Positions 36,234-48,160 of a stretch of DNA of 64,000 nt are shown in pieces. Where the stretch lies: contig JAGMUV010000004.1 of assembly GCA_020744425.1 (NCBI GenBank), positions 186,001 through 250,000 of the forward strand, written 5' to 3'. Source of the DNA: Dactylonectria macrodidyma (lineage: Eukaryota; Ascomycota; Sordariomycetes; Hypocreales; Nectriaceae). A program made the translations under genes and the position numbers. Under the pieces are notes generated by a model. The model was not told where the DNA came from, did no database searches, and saw nothing but the letters and a program-made list of their open reading frames with translations. Positions within the stretch are counted from its first letter, which is position 1, and each line of letters begins with the position of its first letter.

Positions 36234-36529
36234 ATGGTGGCCGAGGAAGGCAGAACTATTTTGCACGACATTTCACGACTCGCATCAATCCCTGACGGGC
36301 TGGAAACAAGGTGATTTGCGATGCATGATTGACTCACACGAACCACGCTTGCAGGCTTTGTTTCGCTGAACGACCCCGCGTGGAGGGGTTACGAACCAGC
36401 CCTACGAGCCCTACGAGCCCTACGAGCCCTACGACCCCTATGAGTGGCGAAGAAGCCATGACGCCGACGGGCATGAGCCAAGGGGCGCTGGGATCCGATA
36501 GCGAAGGGTGGACAATGGAAGGCGGATGA
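36234..36529 (+). CDS. Possible small spliced gene with TSP repeats (weak)
   Basis: Exons 36234-36310 and 36355-36529 would encode 83 residues across a 44-nt intron (GTGATT..CAG). The product begins MVAEEGRTILHDISRLASIP, contains four consecutive Thr-Ser-Pro units made by a 9-bp repeat at 36400-36440, and ends acidic. The first frame stays open 60 codons upstream of this ATG, so the true start may be elsewhere. No family is recognised. The composition looks more coding-like than the surroundings, but this could be chance. Confidence 0.25.
36400..36440. repeat. 9-bp tandem repeat (CCCTACGAG units)
   Basis: Four to five imperfect copies read directly. They give Pro-Tyr-Glu repeats in one frame and Thr-Ser-Pro repeats in another. 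Confidence 0.7.
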
Positions 36530-37258
36530 CGCGGCGATAAGGTAGGGCTGAGGGACACGAGCTCCCGGCGTGAACCGCAGAAGCCATCATCCCTATGCAA
36601 TGTTGCAAGGTTGTTGGTGGTGGTAGCGTGTGTGGACGGAACGGCTGCGCTTGAGTGGACGCACCGCAGGGCCAAGGGAATCGACTCCGAGGGTTGCATT
36701 CGCGCTGAGCCTTGGTTCGTCTAGATACGAATTTCACTCGGATCCGATGTTACTCGGCTTTGCATCCGATTGTTCTACCTGCTTAATCTGTTTATGGATG
36801 CTCCCCCTGTATTATACTGCTACTTGGGGGTTGCATCTGTACAAAGTACGCCAGCCTGATCCCTGGGACCTCTAGCTAAACCGACTGGTGTCTTTTTTCG
36901 TCTGTGCTAGTAAATACAGAGTTTTTCAATTCTTCACGTCTTGTTGGTATCTAAATAGGACATTGTGTCGTAAACATGTGCCATCAACCGAGTTCGCATC
37001 AATCTGTCCGGTCGTCCATGTTTTCTGTAACCTACGACGTTCGGGAATGTTTCGTCCGAATCGCAGAGGAACACACGGTAAATCTGATCGGCGTTGAGGA
37101 GTCTGAGTCCGCTGATGGTGTAATTCGTAAAAGAGGAGTTGTTAATGTCTTCGAGGTGCGTCGAAAAGAGGACGCCTTGATAACATTGAGTAGACGACCT
37201 TGAAGATGATTGCATCACCAGCCAAAAAGAGTAACGAGCTCCGCGCTGGGATTCACGT

Positions 37259-38855
37259 CTACTCGGGACTGCACAGCACTCTCGCTTTGACGATGACGTT
37301 GCGGTACTGCAAGTGCCCGCCATTCTCGTCGCCGTGCTTGATAACTCCCGGGAAAGCGACGCAGCAAATCTCGCGGGTAGCAAGGGCGTCCTCGTCCTCG
37401 CCGCCGAGATCCTCCATGGTCTCGGGCTCGAACAAGACGCGCTGGTGGGGCAGGACGGCGGGCATGTAGACGCGCAGGACGGCGCGCTGGACGACGAGCA
37501 GGCGGGCGAGCTCGAGCGAGTTGTTGACGAGGACGCGGAGCCCGGAGTCGCGGGCCTCGGACGGAGTCGTCCCCGCGAGGGCGTCGAGGAGCCGCGTGAT
37601 CCGGGATAGCACCGTCTCCGAGAGGGCGGCGGATGCGGCGGCGAGCTGCGAGGGGCTGTCGCGGCGGAGGATGGCGAGGGTGGAAGAGCGCCATTGGTTG
37701 ATGGGCTCGTCTGAGGCGGCTATATATATGTGAGAAGTGTGTAAGAGGTATATACATATGCAGAGTGAGGGATCACGAACCAAAGGATGATAACAGCTTC
37801 TCGACGGCGCGGAACTGCTGCTCCTGCTCGCTTGTCAGGCCGACATAGTACGAGTCAAAGACCATTTCGACCAGTATCCTCGATACGATGCATTGTAGGA
37901 GGTGGACTTTTGCCGTGTGCACCAGCTCCTCGAACATGGGGACGAGTTCGTTGAGCTCCGCCAGGGTTGCCTCGTCTAGATTGCTGACGTCTGCGGTACC
38001 ACGATGTGAGTCCATATATCCCATACCCATCGCATGTGTGGGTTTTCACAACTCACCCAGCTTGGCCTTGCGAAAGTTGACAATAACCCAGTTCTGCAAG
38101 CCATTCCCCAAGCGCGTCATGCCATCGCCAAACGTCTCGTCGCACGTCTGGCCCTCGGAGCGAGTACTGCTGCTCACCCACTCCTTGAGCCCGCGGACTT
38201 GGCCGCGCAGGCCCCGTATCTCATCGTCTCGCTCCTTGAGCTCGCGACGCAGCACCGCCCAGCCCTCGCGCAGCTCTTCCCGCTCGGCCTCGCGCACTTC
38301 GACCTCGGCGCGGATCAGCCTTACCTCCGTGTCGGTGCGCAGGAACTGCTGGTTCAGGGCGCTGTGCTTGGCCTGCCAGAAGGTGGCCGTCTCGCTCTCG
38401 TTCTGGCTCAGGCGGTCGAGCTCGCGGTGGAACTCGCGCTCCATGATAGCCATCTCCTTCTCGAGGTACTCGATGCGCTCGTCCTTCTCGCGGTTGGCGG
38501 CCATCTCGCGCTCGCGCTCGCGGTCCTTGTCCATCTTGTCGCGGCGCTCGCGGCGCTCCTTCTCCTTGCGCTCCTTGTCGCGGTCCTTGTCCTTGATGCT
38601 GCCGCTGCTGCGCGAGTCGGGCCGGTCCTTGTCCTTGCGGTCCGTCAGCGCCACCCCGCCCTCGTGCGGCTCCTCGGCGCCGGATACCGCCGCGTTGGCC
38701 ATGATGACCCGTGGCGGAGGCGCCGGCATGCTGTTGCGGTTGGGGTTGGACGAGGAGGAGGCCACAGAGGAGGCGGCGACCGTGGCCCCGGAGCGGAGCG
38801 GGGACGTCCCGGAGCTGCTGCCGGCGGCGGGCCGGCGCTTCTCGGAGGTGTTCAT
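37259..38855 (-). CDS. Conserved fungal coiled-coil protein of unknown function
   Basis: Three exons (38855-38057, 37990-37781, 37719-37259) give 489 residues; introns of 66 and 61 nt have GT..AG ends and both are phase 1. Residues 1-75 are Ser/Pro/Ala-rich. Residues about 75-240 are a long, very charged helix (RKDKDRPDS, then many Lys/Arg/Glu/Asp and DERIEYLEKEMAIMEREFHR), a probable coiled coil. The C-terminal 230 residues look globular and conserved: WVIVNFRKAKL, LLQCIVSRILVEMVFDSYYV, LLVVQRAVLRVYMPAVLPHQ, REICCVAFPGVIKHGDENGG and a final ARVLCSPE. Similar proteins of filamentous ascomycetes end in nearly the same way, to my memory, but no role is assigned. The splice model is supported because all three exons join into this familiar C-terminal domain. 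Confidence 0.83.
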
Positions 38856-40232
38856 GGCTTTGTTTTTGCGTGTATGTGTGTCTATATTCGTGTGTATGAT
38901 TCTCGTTCTCTGTTGTTTTGTGTGTCTCGAGGGAATGGGACGTCGTCGTCGTCTTTGTCTCGCGCGGCGTCGGTCAAGTCGTAGCTGTGGCGGGGTCAGA
39001 GGTCAGATGAGGCCGGTGCGGCATCGTCGCCAGCATCAAGCAACGCAATGCAATGCAGTGGTGAGGCGGATATGGGAAAGAAGAAAACAGTGGGCAATCC
39101 GAGTTGGAATTCCAAGCAGAGAGTTCGCAGCTAGAGCGAGGCGCTGGAGAATGCCATTGATCAGGTATGCACGTAGGTAGGTAGGTAGGTAGGTCGGTCG
39201 GCTTGGTTAAGTTGAGGCGTTGCCCCCCGTGAGGTGACAAAGCTCAAAGGAACCGTCGTTAGTAAAATCAGCTAAGGCTATCTCGGTGCCTGGAGCATCA
39301 CCTAAACAGCGGCTGGAGACGGAAGCTTCCAGGTTCCCAGGCTTCCTTCCTTGCAAGGCCCGCGGGGTTCCGGCCCAGTAAATTTTTAGGGGCCGTAGCG
39401 GGGGGAGAGCCACTAATTATCCGCTGTCATCTCAGCTGGGCGTTTCTCATTGCGATGAGCATCCCTGATTGGTTGCTTCGTCATGGGAAACACGGTAAAT
39501 GTGTTGAATTTGAGATTTGACTGGGGGATGATAATGCATAGTATAGAGAAGAACGGTAATCTCATTTATGCGAAAGGATGCTATACCCTGGAGGAGCAAA
39601 GAAATACATGATTTGAATTTTGCAGTCAGACCCGGACCAGAAAGAGAGAGGGAAGAGCCGGAACCACGGATTCTGTGCTCAGCTCATCACACACACCCTC
39701 AGTCAAAGCCCATCATGCCATGAACAACAATCTCATTGAGATTGGGCCACTAAAATCTCAAGAAATATATCTCATGGGATACTTGCCAAGTACAAGAACT
39801 ATATACATTTGTATGTGTCTGCATAAGAACTCAGAGCGGCGAGGCGTTCGTTATCCGTGGGGGTTAGCAGGTTAGCACACAGCACCTCATCTATAGCACC
39901 TCTTTTTTGCTTATTAGTCAAGCAGATATACCAGCAGCACTTCAACGCCCTCATCTAATTCTCTACTCTTCATCTCATTCTCCCCGAGAGCACCAGTAAC
40001 TAAGCTTCCACAAGTGCCTATGCCAAGATCAGGAAAGCTATACACAGCCCCAGGCCCAGCATCCACCCACCCATCCATCTACCACCCGTGTAAGTGGATG
40101 CCTAGCCCACGCCATGTTCTCGTCAAAACTTCTACCTAGAAGCGGGAAATATCTCCATCGCCCAGCAACGCGTAATCCAGCAAAGAGGCTGGATTTTTTT
40201 CTTCATCATGACCAAGCAGCCAAGGCATCTAC
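38856..40232. other. Intergenic, no supported gene
   Basis: Upstream of the coiled-coil gene and downstream of the 2H phosphoesterase gene (both minus strand). It contains a (GTAG) microsatellite at 39173-39194. AT-rich from about 39480 to 40000. Nothing else seen. Confidence 0.4.
39173..39194. repeat. (GTAG)n microsatellite
   Basis: About five and a half GTAG units read directly, followed by two GGTC units. Confidence 0.75.
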
Positions 40233-40961
40233 CTATAGCGTAGCCTCGGCCACCACCTCGTAGGCCTCGTCATCCTCGGTGCCCTCGATTCGCTTCGCGC
40301 CCATCCGGCACAGCGTCACCCGCTCCACGGGCATGTCCTCAATCCAAAGGTAGTCGTCGTACCGGCTGAGTATGTCGCGTGCGTCTAGCGTCAGCCGCTC
40401 GCGACGACGTCCGCCTCCTCGTGCCGCCTTGACATGTATCGTGTTGATGATGCTGGCGTGCAGGAGCAGTGGCCTGCCGTCGTCCGTCATGAAGCCGGCG
40501 TCCTGAAACGTCGCCTTGAGCTGCTGGCAGAGGCGGTAGAGGACGCCGTCGCTGTCGACGGGAGGTGCGTACAGGACTGACGTCTTTGACGGACTTTGCA
40601 TTGCCCGCAGTCCTTGCAATGTGATATAGAGCCCTTTGTCTCCAGACGTAGGCTCACCTTGGTCACTCAACTTACCTGCCCTCGCCGTCGAGCTCACTGG
40701 AACCGATGCCCTGACCTTGGCAAGCATCTCCTTCAGCTGCAAGCTCTTCAGCAGCTCCGTTGCTTGGCTGACGCCATCCTCCTTTAAGGTCATGACCCCG
40801 AGCGTGAGATGCAGCGTACCCAGCGGCCGGACGGCCTCTGGCGGCACGGCAAAGCTCATGATGCTCGTGACATCGTCTCGGAACAGCGACAGGCTCCTGG
40901 CTAGCTGTGCACCCGCGAGCGGCACGCACAAGAAGTGCGTCGGGGACGGCTTCGGCGGCAT
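40233..40961 (-). CDS. AKAP7-like 2H phosphoesterase-fold protein
   Basis: Single frame of 242 residues with an ATG at 40961. The two signature tripeptides of the 2H (LigT/AKAP7-NLS) fold are present and properly spaced: H51-L-T53 in LGTLHLTLGV and H168-A-S170 in LLLHASIINTIH. Between them lies the typical SVLYAPPVDSDGVLYRLCQQ stretch. Fungal proteins of this type are related to the central domain of A-kinase anchor protein 7 and to bacterial 2',5' RNA ligases; they may act on RNA ends or cyclic phosphates, but the substrate is unknown. Inside the frame, 40675-40634 begins with a near-perfect donor (AG|GTAAGTT) and ends in AG. Its 42 nt would remove 14 residues (96-109) without shifting frame, so the mature protein may be 228 residues. 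Both histidines survive either way. Confidence 0.85.
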   Translation of the reverse strand: MPPKPSPTHFLCVPLAGAQLARSLSLFRDDVTSIMSFAVPPEAVRPLGTLHLTLGVMTLKEDGVSQATELLKSLQLKEMLAKVRASVPVSSTARAGKLSDQGEPTSGDKGLYITLQGLRAMQSPSKTSVLYAPPVDSDGVLYRLCQQLKATFQDAGFMTDDGRPLLLHASIINTIHVKAARGGGRRRERLTLDARDILSRYDDYLWIEDMPVERVTLCRMGAKRIEGTEDDEAYEVVAEATL

Positions 40962-42558
40962 GTCTCGGTCACGGTGCTTTTCGCCACGGGAAGGGGGCTG
41001 TGCCTTTCCGTGCTAAGACACAGAGGCAGAGAGAGAGAGTGGGAAAGAGAGAGAACAGGTCGTATTCAGATATGCCGCCGTCGTATCGCTAGACAGGGTA
41101 CTTTCGCCACCGTCCCGACGCGTCGGGTCTGCTCACACCACCCTGTGAAGAGGTTAGCTCTGTGTGATCTGCCACAAATTTCCCTGTAGACGGACAAGGT
41201 GTGAGCGAGGTGCAGGTGCATGAGGGCATTTGAGCGTGACTGTCAGCGACCAGAGGATACAATCTTTCACGAACGGCCTGGTGCGTGTATCACGGACTGT
41301 CGCCAGCCGTCTCGAAGAGCGGATATCTATGCCTCCGTACCCACCTGATAGGCCGGCGACATTACGTTCGTGACTGAGTCTATCCGAGCATCTCACCTCC
41401 AGTCGTCTCGCCTTCACTGGCGGGCTGCGTCACATACTCGGCACGGAATGCCGGAACGGAAAACTCGGGCAGTGTGCATGCGGTGGATGGAAACACTCTA
41501 CATACCTGGCGAGAAAGACAAACCTTTTGTTGTGTGTGATCCGCACTATGCTTGTATCACAGTTTCACGACAACAAATGGATGGCTTGAGAGTTGTACAC
41601 ACGAGGTACGTAGTCGTGAGATGCTGTTACGGCGTTGCCTGGACTATCCCCCCGTCAGAGAGCTGCAAGCTCCTCATTGGCGTCAATTCGCCCCACTAAA
41701 CATTCTTCATAATGCAGGCTGGTCCTGGAAAACATCTGGAATACTGAGCCGCGGGTAAATGCCAGGCTAAAGCCGGTTTGATACTAGCATCGCTGGTCGG
41801 GCTGGATTCTCTGCAAGTCTGCTTGTACTCATGCTTCCACACAGCACTTCTCAAGTCATGTCGAACTGGTCATCCCACTTTAGTAACACTGATCGTGTCT
41901 TGTGTCGAGCGGACCGAATGGAATTAGGTCAGCCGCTCGTAATTGAACTCACGAGACCCCATCCACTACTTGGCTTTGATAAAGTTGCACACATACGTCA
42001 TCACATCGCTCACGCTCATGGGCGACTCGAGGTCTAGACCGAGCCGCGCGAGGCCGTGCATGGCGCCAATGAGCTGGTCCGAACATCGTTTGCATTCTGC
42101 TGATAGCTATACGTGGCAAAGCCAGGCCGAGCCCCAGGAAATGTATCAAAAAGCTGTCGATTCGATCGATGCCGGCCGCGTTTGGGTCGTCTCCGAGTCG
42201 CCTTGTGCAACTCCTGCTCCATCGTCGATTGATCCAAGTCGTCATCGAACTCCATCTCCATTGGATCAAGGGTATCTTCCTCGATCATTTCGAGTAACTT
42301 TTTTTGTTCTTTCTCCTCCTTCTCGTCTCTCTCCCCCTTCCTTTCTCTCTCAAAAACAAGTACAGACCTGAAGAGGTATGTAGTATGGGAAAGGAAAAAA
42401 AATTTACCGTATGAGGGCATGGGGTGAGCATGGAATTTTGCGAGGATTGCTCCCAGCGTTGTTCGCTGCAACCCAGACGTAAGAGTGGTCTTTGACGATA
42501 TAGTTGCGAAACCATGCGCCTCATTTCTTGTCGTAGGTCGTACCAATCGTGATGAAGG
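40962..42558. other. Intergenic, no firmly supported gene
   Basis: Upstream of the 2H phosphoesterase and downstream of ypd1. 41990-42546 has coding-like frames on the minus strand, with a possible intron at about 42410-42360 (see findings). The rest shows only short frames. Confidence 0.35.
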
Positions 42559-43213
42559 TTACTCTTTTTCGTTGTAGTATTTCCTCAGCACGTCCTCGAC
42601 CTCATTGTAATCTGTCTTCACGGCTTTGAGTGCTTCGTCGATGCGCTTTAGGCAGAGTTCCTCGTCCTCCTCGGGCGTGCCGTCAAGATTCTCTTTCTTG
42701 CCGTATCGTTGAATCTTTTCACAACCATCTCTGACCTTGACGAGGCCTAACGTTGCTGATGAGCCCTTCAAGAAGTGACCAAGTGAATACAGTTGGTAAA
42801 GGTCCTTCTCTTCCCTGTGTAGTGGGTTGCGAATCAGTTTCGTATCCTCTACAGTGAACGGGTGTGTGCCACACCAACTCTGAGGGTAGAGAAAAAACCA
42901 TGGGCAGATGCGAGATCAAAGGGGACTCGGAGAGTTGGGGGCTTCATCTACTTACAGATGCTTGTCCATCGATTTAAACGTTTCTTCCACCTGGGTGAAG
43001 AAGTCAAAGACGATGCTGTAGCTGAACTCATGGTCGCCTGGGTCATCCATTTCTAGAATCTGGCTGAAGGTAGTCATGTCGATCCCATCGAAGCTGTTGA
43101 GATCAACGGGCTCGTCAACGGTCTAGTGGAGCAGAGAGAGAAGATGGTTAGTGGCGTTCGTCGAGTCCTATCTAGTTGTCGACTTGACGCACCTTGTCCT
43201 CGGCTGGAGACAT
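42559..43213 (-). CDS. ypd1: Histidine-containing phosphotransfer protein Ypd1
   Basis: Three exons (43213-43193, 43122-42956, 42814-42559) give 147 residues. The first exon is only seven codons (MSPAEDK); introns of 70 and 141 nt have GT..AG ends. The HPt helix bundle is clear: FSQILEMDDPGDHEFSYSIV, VEETFKSM, then the phospho-acceptor segment LGHFLKGSSATLGL with His76, Lys79 and Gly80, and a long C-terminal helical hairpin rich in Lys and Glu. Ypd1 carries phosphate from hybrid histidine kinases to the response regulators Ssk1 and Skn7, controlling the HOG MAP-kinase pathway and oxidative-stress genes. It shuttles between cytosol and nucleus. Nothing is unusual in the active site. Confidence 0.95.
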
Positions 43214-45072
43214 TCTGGCGGTGTCGGAAAGTAGCTACCGCAGCTTTGATCCCGAGTCGGAGGAAAGGCAAATCCGAAGGCGAGTAGAGCCGAGAGGAGA
43301 GAAAGGCGGTGTTTGCTGGAATAATGGGGTCAAGCCTTGTGTCGAACGACGAATAGACAGGTTCTGAGTGGACAAGAGGCGCAAGCTGGGATTGAGTTAG
43401 GACAAGTTAACCTAAGGATGCAGAAACAGCCAAGATCTGGAGAGGAAAGGCCGATGGGCTAGGAAAGAGAAAATGGAAGAGCTGGCGGTGGACACCGAAC
43501 GTGGGAGCTGGTGGTTTGGGGGGACGAAGAGGAACGAAGAGGCTTGGGCGTGGCCGTGGCGGAGAGCCAACGACGCTGAGTGGCTGGCGGGGTTTCTCAG
43601 AGACACAGCAAGGTCCGGGGTCTTGACAAGCCGTCGGCTGCCAGGGCTGCAGGCGGAAGAACAAGCAAGGAAACGGGGACGGCTTAGTACCTGAGATAGG
43701 TATGTACCGTACCTTTGGGGGGTGTCACAGGAGGAAGGCGAGGTTGGCGTTGGGTGCAGCGGGATGGATCGACCAACGGTGAAACGAGGGGATGCAGAAA
43801 AATGACGACAGGGACAGCTTTGAGTGAGGAAAAGTGACTTGGGTGGCCGGCGGCGGGGCGGTATGATAATCAGTGAACAAACCCTTGGCCTGATTTCATA
43901 GGACACCTAGGGATGGCACTTGGTAGGTGTTAGGGATTCTGGTGAGTGTGGTGAGTGTGGTGCGTTTGGAAGGTAGTTTTTTTCCCTTTGTTTCCCGGTG
44001 TGAATGGATGTGGGTGTGGGTGTGGTGGTGGTGGTAGCAGTAGTGGTGGTGTTGGATGATGTCGGTAATAGGTAAGGGTAGTACGTAGGGGGAGGTAGTC
44101 AAGTAGGAAAGTCTCGGCCGGTGTTTGGACAGTTCAAGTCATGAGTGAGGGGCTATGATGAAGAGGGGTCCATCCCAGCCAGCGAAGCACAGGTCAACCG
44201 GAGTGCAGCACCTAAGCTCCGACAGGAAGTCCAGCCAGCCCAGTGTGGGTGGGGAGCTTGGTGAGAAGGTACGTAGCAGCTCCCTTGTACTGTAGGTACC
44301 TAAGGTAGGCTGGGCTGATGCAGGGCTGCGTTTGCGCGCACGAGGAGCCGTGGGCCATGACCTCCGACTGCAGATTTTGGTGGATCATCGTTGGACCATG
44401 AGCAGTGGATCGTGGACCATTGACCGTGGACCCACGAAGCGTGGGAGCGTGGGCGTGGGAGTGGGAGGAGGTGGGCTGGTGATACAACTTTCGAGCTGGA
44501 TGCGGAGGAGGTGGAGAGGCAGCTGGAGATGCAGGGGAGCGTGGGTCAAGGCAGGGCAAGCAAATACAGAAGAAGAGGAAACGGAGAGAGACAAATCGTG
44601 AGATGGGTGCCCAGGCAAACGCAGAATCTGGGTTCCCAGCCAGACGGAGTGAGTGGTTGGTGATGGTCCATGGTCAACTACAGGAGACGACTGCATCAAG
44701 CAAGGGGAGGTATGTAGGTAGGTGGCCGGAAGATGGGCAAGACGACGAACAAATGAACGGCATAGAGACAATGAGGAGGGGTTGGTATGGATCCTTACCT
44801 ACACGATAGTGGGTTTTTCTCGATGCAACAATGAACAGCGTTGCGTACCTATCGAGAGCTGTGGGTGGACGCAGAGGTAACGGTGGAGGGAGGTAGGTAA
44901 GTTGCAGTTGTCGGTTTTGGGCAGGGCGTGATGTTGTCTCTTTCCTCGATCGTGTTGAATGGCAGTAGCGTATGACGGAGGCGCGAGCAAGTCGTAGTCG
45001 CAGCGGATGAGTGTGTCTGAAGAGCGTTTTGAGGCGTGAGCTCAGTGGCTCAGAGGGAGAGCTGGACCTGGT

Positions 45073-45095
45073 GCAGCAGCAGCAGCAGCAGCAGC
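45073..45095. repeat. (GCA)n microsatellite, about seven units
   Basis: Read directly; lies in non-coding DNA. Confidence 0.75.
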
Positions 45096-48000
45096 CAGTG
45101 GTGAGCGCCCGAGAGGGTGTGTGAGCTTGGCGGGAGATCCCGAGGCCGGGTTCCGCTGGTACGACTGACGACAGTGGCTGGTTCTAGCGTGAGAGGCACA
45201 AGCGGCCAGGAATGTGCAGAAAACGGTAGCCGTGGGGAGTCAGAGCTGTGAGGCTGCAGCAAGCCGCGGGGTCGGGCTGAGACGTGAGGAAAACGGTTCC
45301 ACCTAATAGTGAGACAGGTTGCAGAGACGGGAAAGCGAGAGAAAGGGAGGGGGAAGAAGACTAGAAAGAAGGGGAGCGACTCAAAAGGGAGGCGAGGGTA
45401 AAGGAGGAAGCGGAAAAATGGGGGGAAACCCGATCTTGACTGTGACTGCCCCCGACGTCCGGCATCCTGGGGCAGCGACAAGTGGGCATGGGCTTTTGGA
45501 CTTGGGATTAGCATGAGGCGTGTTGCTGTCATCTCATTTTGGTCCGGACAAGACTGTGCGGTGCTAGCCCATGGCTGGTAATAATGGTCGATGGGGGCGC
45601 CGATTATAGGTTGTGCATGACGTCGCATGCTGGCTAGGAGTCCACTGAGAGAAAAGGAAGGAAGAAAAGGTCCAGCACGCTCATGGGCCATCTGCCCCAG
45701 CACGCCACCAAAAGTACTACGTACACCAAAGAGGGTCACTCACAGTGGAGGGAGTCAAGGAGTCAAGGGCTCAAGGCCGCACACAATGGGAAGTGACAGA
45801 GGTCACACCAAAGAGGCTAACTGAGTTGCCCCAAGCGCCCTGGCAAGGACAGCGACAGGAAAGGAGGGGCAGTTGCATCATTGGACATGGGTCCAGTCCC
45901 GACCCTCGAGGCTAGAAACACAGACTGCGTACGTACCTGGCCTGGCCCCCTTCAAAGTAGGTCGTTGCTCCCATCCATCTCCATTGTTCAATGCACTTCT
46001 CTCAGTTCTCGAGTGGGAGCCCAATTACAAATTCCATCGTCCCCCACTTCAAATTCCCCTCAATGCCCCAACGCGGTCTTCCAGATTTCAGAATGGACCC
46101 CAAGCACCCAAGACTCAAGAGCCCCCCGGTTGACGCCAGTTTCTGTCATCAGTCAGTGCCATGCCTGTGCCACGCGACAGGGTGCTCCCAGGGCGTCTCA
46201 CTCAACCGAGTCCGCTCTAGAAGGGGGAAGAGCGCCAGCTCAGGAGACAAGCATATCGCATCTCGCACCTCACCTTGTAGCCGTCCTCACCGGTCCACCC
46301 TCAGCTACCACTATTGTCCGCCTCCGTTTTCCGACATCCGATATCCGCTGCCGTCCCCCGTCTCCCGTTTCCCGCCTCCCGTCTGCCATTATCCATTACG
46401 TCCGAATGGCTCCCCTGACTTTCAAAGCGACCTCTTGTGTTGTATTTGTATTATTTGACCATCACGCGGGATAATGCCGGTTCGCTAGCGCAGCCCGCCC
46501 TCCGTTAGCCCCGGACTAATGCCTGCGGCAAGGCACCGAGGTATGGATAGCGAGTTGATGTACTACGGCGTGGGACGGGATTGTCGTTCGGGAAACCGCT
46601 GGGCCGGGAGAAATACCATACGTAGCTCAAAGGTTAATCATGAGCGTGTTGGGGCAGTATGCGGGACCGTGGGATTCAACGATTTGAGGGGGTTGACTGA
46701 GGTGATGAAAGTATGATGTGGTGCGCAACAAGGTCGGAATATCTACGGGGTCGTAGTATTATGGAGTGTCGTCGGATTGCTCGTTCCATTGACATGACTG
46801 GCACGGCACAGATGTTTTTGCCCACTGCCCAGGCGGGGTTGGCGAGTTGCACCTTCCGCGTACAAGCTATGGATGGAGTACCCGCGTCCCTTTGCCTAAC
46901 CACTGGAGGGAAGCACTTGCCGCGGAGCTCATCAATGATGCAGTACTGGGGCCAGAAAGTTTAGAAACTAACTTGTGAAAGGTAAGGAAGTTGGGAAGGT
47001 TGGAGGGTCTCTGTCCCAATGCGGACACACCTGCCTCAGGCTGTCTTCGGTTCAGACGCACCAAGTGTGTTTCTCCAGATTGAGTCAGGCTTCTTGCTGC
47101 AATCTCCACCATGATCTTCGCCGCTCCAACTTCCATACCATGAATCCATCAAGATGTTACTTATCGGTCGTGCATTATTTCCCTAAGATTAACATGCGAT
47201 CGATGCACCACTCGACACGCGCCCCCACAAAGTCACTTGTCTTGTCTCGTTCTCTGTCCCCGACTCCCCGGATACCAGCGCTTCTAAGCGGTAGGTGCTT
47301 GACCCCAGCATCACTTGTTCCAGCTCATCAGTTTCCCACTGGTCCAAGGACCGAAGGCACAAGTACCTCGGCCTCAGTGACCAATCCCCATACCGTGGCT
47401 CATTCCACTTTCTGCTGCCCTTTCTGCTGTCAAGGATATCATATCTGTTGCACACTCTCACCAAAGCCTCTCGACAACCGCCCAGACAGGCCCCGGCACT
47501 GCGCTGGTCATCCGCACATGTCATTCAACCCTCTCCCTGCTTTTTCACCCTGTAAAAGCCCACTGACAAGGCAAGGAGAGCTCACCGGTCGACATATGTG
47601 GTTGCTGTCATCCCCCAACCTGGCCATGATCGACGCCATCCATTACTACTACGTACGGACATGCACCGGTGTATGAACGTCCCTTCCATGATGCCGACGT
47701 GTCGGAGCAATTTCGAACCGTAGCCCGGAGGTCCAGGGAGGTTAAGCGGGTGTGATCCCGCTGCCCGGCTCCGCGACGCATGCAGCATCCACGGAATGAT
47801 GGATGGATCATGGATCATGGACCATCAGCATTCCGCCGTCCACTAACATGAACATGGCCTATCCCAGGCTATTGACCGGAAAATCGAAAAAAATTAGACC
47901 AGACTAACTTGATAGATTACCCCACACCACTTGAACTCCCCTGAAGCTACGAACCCGTCGCTTTTTACACGGTTAGCCGTGACGCTGGCTGGCGCATCGC

Positions 48001-48139
48001 TGGCTGGGCGTCACGAGGCGGGCGATAATGCTGGGCAATCCGTTGTGAAGTGTGCGGCATTTTCTTCTTCCCGCGACCTTTACCAGGCTAGTTCCCGCTG
48101 ACAATGGGTAGTTGCCTCTTGGATTCAGGCTCTAGAGTC

Positions 48140-48160
48140 TAGAGTCTACTATAGACTCTA
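48140..48160. repeat. Perfect 9-bp inverted repeat
   Basis: TAGAGTCTA and TAGACTCTA are exact reverse complements separated by three bases, preceded by further TCTAGAG units from 48131. It could form a hairpin, but no gene end is nearby. Confidence 0.6.

Larger units (their letters stand above)
34083..37258. other. Intergenic, one weak gene candidate
   Basis: The left part is upstream of the zinc-finger-like gene and may hold a missing 5' exon. A weak two-exon candidate lies at 36234-36529 (separate entry). The remainder (34700-36200 and 36530-37250) shows only short frames; I see no tRNA or transposon feature. Confidence 0.4.

Noticed and set aside
43412..43906. 164-codon minus-strand frame upstream of ypd1 with a mitochondrial-like N-terminus
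   Set aside because: No ATG start, and Pro/Ser/Arg-rich composition expected from CT-rich leader DNA.
45050..45739. 229-codon minus-strand frame
   Set aside because: Contains a GCA microsatellite read as polyLeu and long Phe/Pro/Arg low-complexity; no homologous look.
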